A stretch of 29,695 nucleotides of DNA, from the NCBI GenBank assembly GCA_002317145.1, contig DCIT01000008.1, positions 3,469 to 33,163 of the forward strand. Reading direction: 5' to 3'. Below are positions 25,519-29,695 of this stretch, in pieces. The DNA comes from Caryophanales bacterium UBA1719. Lineage in GTDB: Bacteria; Bacillota_I; Bacilli_A; RFN20; CAG-826. The first letter of the stretch is position 1, and each line of letters opens with the position of its first letter. The notes under the pieces were generated by a model. That model saw only the letters and a program-made list of their open reading frames with translations, was not told the DNA's origin and made no database searches. Position numbers and translations under genes: made by a program.

Positions 25519-27255
25519 ATGATTAAAATTGTTTATGCATGTAATGATAAATACTTCGATGGATTATATCTATCGATGCTTTCAATTTTAAGAAGAACTA
25601 AGGAAGATATATCTTTCTATTTATTAAGCATGGATTGTTCTGAACTTAATCCTAATTACAATATTATGGATAATGATCAAGTTCGAATTCTAAAAGAATT
25701 AGTTAGCAAATATAATAAGAATTCAAAATTTGAGTTGATTGATTGTAGACCTGAATATGATAAATACCTAAAAGGTAATAAAAATGAAAAGACTCATTAT
25801 TCGCCTTATACAACTTTAAGATTATTAATTGACCGTTATGATTGTTTTAAAGGTAAGGTTATTTATTTAGATGTTGATACAATGGCTAATGGTGATATCA
25901 AAGAACTTAATGATGTTGAACTTAATGATAATGAATTCGCTGTCGCACATGATTACATGGCAAGATTCGTAAAAAGAAAAGATTATTTTAATGCTGGCGT
26001 TATTCTTTTTAATATGGATGTCGCGAAAAAGACTGAATTATTTATAAAAGCACGCAAACACATTTTTGCAAAACATGAAGCATTTCCTGATCAAAGTTCG
26101 TTATATCATGCTAAAACAAAATTCATGTTCTTTCCAGGCAACGACAGAAGATTTAATCTTCAAAGAACAAAATTAGAATCAGACACTATTATTAAACATT
26201 TTTGTCAAAGAATTCGTGGTTGGCCTTTTTGGCACAATATTAAACAACAAGATATAAAAGGTGTTCATAAACATTATCATATTTTTGATTTTGACGAAGA
26301 TTACAAGATTTATCTTGAGATGAAAGAACAAGTGAAAAAAGAATTAAAAGATGAATATTATGTAAAAATAAAAAATTTAAAAAAACGATATGGAAATTTA
26401 AAAGCTGTTGACAATATTTCCTTTAAAGTTAAAAAAGGTTCGTTATTTGCATTTCTAGGAATAAATGGTGCAGGTAAATCAACTACTATAAACATTATTT
26501 CTTCTACCTTAAAAAAGGATAGTGGATCTGTTTATATTGATGGTTATGATTTAGATGCTGATAACGCTAAAATAAAAAAAATAATTGGCATTGTTTTTCA
26601 AAATTCTGTTTTAGATATTTTATTAACAGTAAAAGAAAATTTAATTACACGCGCAAAATTTTATAAAATGACTGACAAAGAAGTTAAAGCAAACCTTGAT
26701 AGAGTTATTAAGATGTTAAATTTAACTCCTATTTTAAATCAACCTGTCGGTAAATTATCTGGTGGTCAAAAAAGAAGAGTTGATATAGCTCGCGCATTAA
26801 TTCATGAACCTAAATTGTTGATATTAGATGAACCTACTACAGGATTAGATCCTAAAACAAGATTGGATGTTTGGAAGTTAATTGATGATATTAGAATGAG
26901 AACAGGAATGACAGTATTTTTAACTACGCATTATCTTGAGGAAGCTGAGAAAGCAACTTATGTAGTGATCATGAATAAAGGAAAAATTATTACCGAAGGT
27001 ACACCTAATGAATTAAAAAATAGATTTTCAACCGATACTTTAATTGTATATAGAAAAAAGAATGTAAAATTTGAAAATAAAATAAAAAATTATAAGTATG
27101 TATATGATGAGGATTCAGATAGTTACATAATATCTATTGCTGATGGCAATATGGCCAAAGAATTACTGGATAAATATTCAGAAGATATAATAGACTTTGA
27201 AATTCGTAAAGGAAATATGGATGATGTTTTCTTAAATGTAACAGGAATTAAATAA
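25519..27255 (+). CDS. Fusion of GT8 glycosyltransferase and ABC exporter ATPase
   Basis: One uninterrupted 578-codon frame joins two enzymes. Residues 1-275 form a family 8 glycosyltransferase: IVYACNDKYFDGLYLSMLS at the start, the metal-binding DVD at 118-120 in YLDVDTMANGDI, FNAGVILFN at 157-165, and an IKHFCQRIRGWPF segment where GT8 enzymes have the HxxGxxKPW-like end. Residues 281-578 form a complete ABC ATPase: Walker A GINGAGKST at 314-322, Q-loop FQNS at 360-363, LSGGQ at 413-417, Walker B LLILDEP at 433-439 and H471. The linker is a short charged helix, with no ribosome binding site before the internal Met268. A permease follows after two bases. The likely role is sugar transfer coupled to export of a glycan or lipid; the substrate is unknown. 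Confidence 0.88.
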   Translation: MIKIVYACNDKYFDGLYLSMLSILRRTKEDISFYLLSMDCSELNPNYNIMDNDQVRILKELVSKYNKNSKFELIDCRPEYDKYLKGNKNEKTHYSPYTTLRLLIDRYDCFKGKVIYLDVDTMANGDIKELNDVELNDNEFAVAHDYMARFVKRKDYFNAGVILFNMDVAKKTELFIKARKHIFAKHEAFPDQSSLYHAKTKFMFFPGNDRRFNLQRTKLESDTIIKHFCQRIRGWPFWHNIKQQDIKGVHKHYHIFDFDEDYKIYLEMKEQVKKELKDEYYVKIKNLKKRYGNLKAVDNISFKVKKGSLFAFLGINGAGKSTTINIISSTLKKDSGSVYIDGYDLDADNAKIKKIIGIVFQNSVLDILLTVKENLITRAKFYKMTDKEVKANLDRVIKMLNLTPILNQPVGKLSGGQKRRVDIARALIHEPKLLILDEPTTGLDPKTRLDVWKLIDDIRMRTGMTVFLTTHYLEEAEKATYVVIMNKGKIITEGTPNELKNRFSTDTLIVYRKKNVKFENKIKNYKYVYDEDSDSYIISIADGNMAKELLDKYSEDIIDFEIRKGNMDDVFLNVTGIK

Positions 27256-27257
27256 TT

Positions 27258-28280
27258 ATGAGTTTTGTCGATATATTTAAACGTGAAAAACATAAAGATC
27301 ACAACCCAAAAATTTATTTTACTTTAACTCAAAGACATTTCAAAGTTTTCTTTAAAAATAAAATTGTTGTATTTTTTGCCTTACTTGTTCCAATTATCAC
27401 ATTAGTAATTTATATAGTATTCTTAAGACCACTAGAGGCAACTCAAATTGATAGTGCGTTAAAAAATGCAATACCTAGTATATCTCAAACAGCTTTATCT
27501 AAAGCTCATATATTTGCTGATGCATGGATGCTGGCAGGTATTACAGCAGTTTCTTGCATATCAGTATCTTTAAATACATGCAACATAATGATTTCCGATA
27601 AGCAAAGAGGTGTTATAAAAGACTTTATGTCTTCTCCTATATCAAGAAGATCAGTAAATGTTTCTTACTTGTTATTCAATATTTTTGCTACTTTACTAAT
27701 TAATTTCTTTGTTTTAATTATTGCCTTTGTTTATCTTTCGGCAATCGGTGGCGTTCAAATGAGCGCAAGCAACATTTTAATGTTTATTCCCGTTTTAATT
27801 CTTTCTGTTATTTCTGCTTCGTTAGTCACTTGTTTTGGAGTCAGTTTTATTCAAACCGCTGCTATTTATGATAGCTGCATCGCTTTAGTTTCGAGCGCGG
27901 TCGGTTTCTTAATAGGAGCTTACATGCCTACAAATTTGGTACCAGTTACCGCTCAAAGATTCACATTATTCTTTCCAGGTTCTTACTCTGCAGGATTATT
28001 TAGAACACTATTCTTGGAAGACTACTTTAATAATTATCAAAAATATCTTATTAATGTCGAAAAAGTCGACCCTGCTAAAGTTGAAGAAATTAAAAATAAT
28101 TTATTACAATCTTTTACCTTAGACATGGATTTCTTTGGTCATAAATTAGGCAAAGGGTACATGATTTTAGGATTAGTAATATTTATAATTTTATTCTTAC
28201 TTTTAAATTATTTATTTTTAGATCATAATTTTAAAGCATCTACTTTAGAAAGAATAAAGCGTAAGAAAAAAACATCATGA
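27258..28280 (+). CDS. ABC-2 type transporter permease
   Basis: This membrane partner of the fused ATPase has 340 residues. A basic N-terminal segment with an amphipathic stretch (TLTQRHFKVFFKNK) leads into the first helix at about 38-56. An outside loop of about 40 residues and five more helices follow, with a second large outer loop (about 250-290) before the last helix and a basic tail. This is the ABC-2 layout of drug, polysaccharide and lipid exporters. The SPISRRSVNVSYLL stretch after the second helix is the family's usual cytoplasmic coupling region. The start follows the fusion gene by two bases and the end overlaps the next gene by four. Confidence 0.88.
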   Translation: MSFVDIFKREKHKDHNPKIYFTLTQRHFKVFFKNKIVVFFALLVPIITLVIYIVFLRPLEATQIDSALKNAIPSISQTALSKAHIFADAWMLAGITAVSCISVSLNTCNIMISDKQRGVIKDFMSSPISRRSVNVSYLLFNIFATLLINFFVLIIAFVYLSAIGGVQMSASNILMFIPVLILSVISASLVTCFGVSFIQTAAIYDSCIALVSSAVGFLIGAYMPTNLVPVTAQRFTLFFPGSYSAGLFRTLFLEDYFNNYQKYLINVEKVDPAKVEEIKNNLLQSFTLDMDFFGHKLGKGYMILGLVIFIILFLLLNYLFLDHNFKASTLERIKRKKKTS

Positions 28281-29590
28281 ATTTATTCAATAATATTATT
28301 TGGTGGGTCAATATCGCGATAATTATTTTATTTGGCTCTCTCTTTTTGTTTCAACTTATCTTTATGGCTTTATGTTTTTTAAGACCAAAAAAATATAAAG
28401 AATCTAATAATTATTTAAAGTTCACAATAATAATAAGAGCGCATAACGAAGAAGATGTAATTAAAGATTCTATCGTTTCTTGTTTAAAAATAGATTATCC
28501 AAGAGACAGATTTAATATAATTGTTTTTTGTCACAATTGTAATGATAATACAGCGAATATCGTGAGATCAATGGGAATTAGGGCGATAGAAGTCAATGAT
28601 TTTGATAGTAAACATCAAAATTTAAGTTATTGTATGAAATTAGGCATAGATGTTTTAAAAAATGAGAACTTTAAAACAGACTATTTTACTTTGCTAGATG
28701 CTGACAACCAAGTCGATAAAAATTATTTAAAAGCTTGCAACAATGCTGCTAATAACGGTGTAAAAATTGGTAGAGTGTTTGAAAATAGTAGAAATCTAAC
28801 AGATAACGTTATTTCTTGCGTAAACGGACTCTGGTATATTAGAGATGGTAAAATCGCCTGTTCTGTAAGAAGTGCTTTGAATTTAGGGTGTGTAATGAAT
28901 GGACCTACTTCTTTAATTGAATCAGATATTTTGTTTAACAAGTGGGATTCGAAAACCGCTAGTGAAGATATTGAATTTACATTAAATAGATTGTTAAAAG
29001 ATAACATGAAAGTTGAATATGTTGAAGAAGCTGTAATATACGAAGATCAACCAACAACACTTGATGATGTTTTTAAAAGAAATTCTAGGATGGGAGGGGG
29101 TCTTAATAAGTTATTTTGGACTACTGGGATTAAATGCATACCATATTTCTTTAAAAACATATTTAATAAAAAAATATCTTTTGGAACAAAGATGACTGCA
29201 ATAGATCAATATTGTAATATTGCAATAATACCAGGTTCACTAATTGCATGTATTTGGTTTCCATTATATTACATTTATTCGCTGCTCTATACTGGATTAG
29301 TTGGTCCAATTTCTATTTGGGGTTTCGGAACATACAACTTGCATTGGTTTACAATATTTATTGTTTGTGTTCTTGCTGGAGCATTCTTTATTCCGTTTTG
29401 GTTCCAACCATTGCTTTCTTATTTAGCCGAAAAGAAAAGATTAATTAATGTAAATAAAAAGATTATGTGGATTTCAATTTTTATTTTCCCTGTTTTTATG
29501 CTAGTTGAAGCTTTAGCTATTGCTAAAGGTATTATATTTAAATCTAAATGGAAGAAAATAAAAAGAAGTTCAACAATTATTAAACAATGA
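28277..29590 (+). CDS. Membrane glycosyltransferase family 2
   Basis: This 437-residue GT2 enzyme is placed in the membrane by one N-terminal helix (about 10-35) and three or four C-terminal helices (about 305-335, 345-385 and 395-425). The catalytic part starts with FTIIIRAHNEEDVI at 49-62, has the nucleotide-sugar DAD at 141-143 and the general-base region SEDIEF at 229-234. The processive-enzyme QxxRW motif appears only as RNSRM at 268-272, so polymerising activity is doubtful. The architecture resembles cellulose/hyaluronan-type or polyprenyl-linked sugar transferases. It is the third gene of the fused GT8-ABC unit and ends with TGA. Confidence 0.87.
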   Translation: MNLFNNIIWWVNIAIIILFGSLFLFQLIFMALCFLRPKKYKESNNYLKFTIIIRAHNEEDVIKDSIVSCLKIDYPRDRFNIIVFCHNCNDNTANIVRSMGIRAIEVNDFDSKHQNLSYCMKLGIDVLKNENFKTDYFTLLDADNQVDKNYLKACNNAANNGVKIGRVFENSRNLTDNVISCVNGLWYIRDGKIACSVRSALNLGCVMNGPTSLIESDILFNKWDSKTASEDIEFTLNRLLKDNMKVEYVEEAVIYEDQPTTLDDVFKRNSRMGGGLNKLFWTTGIKCIPYFFKNIFNKKISFGTKMTAIDQYCNIAIIPGSLIACIWFPLYYIYSLLYTGLVGPISIWGFGTYNLHWFTIFIVCVLAGAFFIPFWFQPLLSYLAEKKRLINVNKKIMWISIFIFPVFMLVEALAIAKGIIFKSKWKKIKRSSTIIKQ

Positions 29591-29597
29591 ACCTTTA

Positions 29598-29644
29598 TTT
29601 ATTAAAATAAATTAATATTTCATTTATTTGTGTATTTTAATAAA
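29598..29644. terminator. Long AT-only inverted repeat after the GT2 gene
   Basis: TTTATTAAAATA at 29598-29609 and its exact complement TATTTTAATAAA at 29633-29644 form a 12-bp stem with a 23-base loop, eight bases after the stop. It lacks G-C pairs and a clean T-run, so as a terminator it is weak; it may instead reflect base composition. Confidence 0.35.
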
Positions 29645-29667
29645 AAACTAATTAATTTAAATAATAG

Positions 29668-29676
29668 TGGTATAAT
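29668..29676 (+). promoter_or_regulatory. Extended -10 promoter reading out of the window
   Basis: TGG followed by a perfect TATAAT gives a strong extended -10. The following bases ATAGCGCGCT are sharply GC-rich in an otherwise AT-only spacer, with transcription expected near 29683. The gene it drives lies beyond the right edge. Confidence 0.6.
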
Positions 29677-29695
29677 ATAGCGCGCTGGTTAAAAT

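Noticed and set aside
26320..26322. Separate start for the ABC ATPase inside the fusion (Met268)
   Set aside because: No Shine-Dalgarno and no stop before it in the same frame; no promoter-like box at the leaderless distance was seen.
1..29695. Mycoplasma genetic code (TGA as Trp)
   Set aside because: All Trp residues in conserved motifs use TGG, and several genes end in TGA right at the family's expected end or an overlap with the next start.
1..29695. tRNA, rRNA, CRISPR, insertion sequence, phage or riboswitch
   Set aside because: No gap exceeds about 110 bases, none contains a cloverleaf or direct repeats with spacers, and no transposase, integrase or Cas protein is encoded.

Overview
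The window is AT-rich, densely packed bacterial chromosome: 29 genes including one cut off by the left edge, mostly on the + strand, with no gap longer than about 110 bases. Gene content and order (F-type ATP synthase, gmk-priA-rlmN-prpC-prkC-rpe, potABCD) point to a low-GC Bacillota relative. Trp is encoded by TGG and TGA serves as a stop (atpC, prkC, rpe and others), so this is the standard code and not the Mycoplasma code. Several traits look mollicute-like: a PASTA-less PrkC, a PotA with an insertion, short proteins, and genes with no ribosome binding site. My best guess is an uncultured host-associated member of class Bacilli (Erysipelotrichales/RF39/Acholeplasmatales side). That placement is inference.

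Layout. (1) 1-5829: F1Fo ATP synthase genes in the order atpB(partial)-E-F-H-A-G-D-C. The c subunit carries a Na+-type, two-carboxylate ion-binding pattern. A stand-alone ATP-grasp protein (5826-7028) overlaps the end of atpC. (2) 7043-7573: inorganic pyrophosphatase with its own promoter. (3) 7574-9767, minus strand: an NFACT/RqcH-like protein and a LicA/choline-kinase-like phosphotransferase, overlapping. (4) 9834-10724: YitT-family membrane protein, divergent from NFACT. (5) 10774-20563: a ten-gene run with overlaps or tiny gaps: gmk, priA, an unknown 148-aa protein, rlmN, PP2C phosphatase, Ser/Thr kinase, rpe, an unknown six-helix membrane protein, a DUF1624/HGSNAT-like membrane acyltransferase and an acyl-CoA-synthetase-like enzyme. 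(6) 20669-25442: a polyamine-type ABC importer potA-B-C-D, with a modified PotA and a PotD that appears anchored at both ends. (7) 25519-29590: a glycosyltransferase family 8 domain fused in frame to an ABC ATPase, an ABC-2 permease and a membrane family-2 glycosyltransferase. (8) 29591-29695: a long inverted repeat, then a strong extended -10 promoter reading out of the window.

How it fits together. The first half is energy and core information processing: ATP synthase, PPi hydrolysis, GMP kinase, replication restart, rRNA/tRNA methylation and a phosphorylation switch. The second half is envelope and transport: polyamine uptake, a likely acyl-transfer module at the end of the housekeeping run, and a compact glycan or glycolipid synthesis-and-export unit. 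The GT8-ABC fusion links a sugar-transfer domain covalently to an exporter ATPase and is the strongest candidate for an undescribed arrangement. Also notable is a repeated promoter pattern. In four places the -10 box lies so close to the start codon that transcription should begin at or next to it, while several genes inside operons keep good Shine-Dalgarno sequences.
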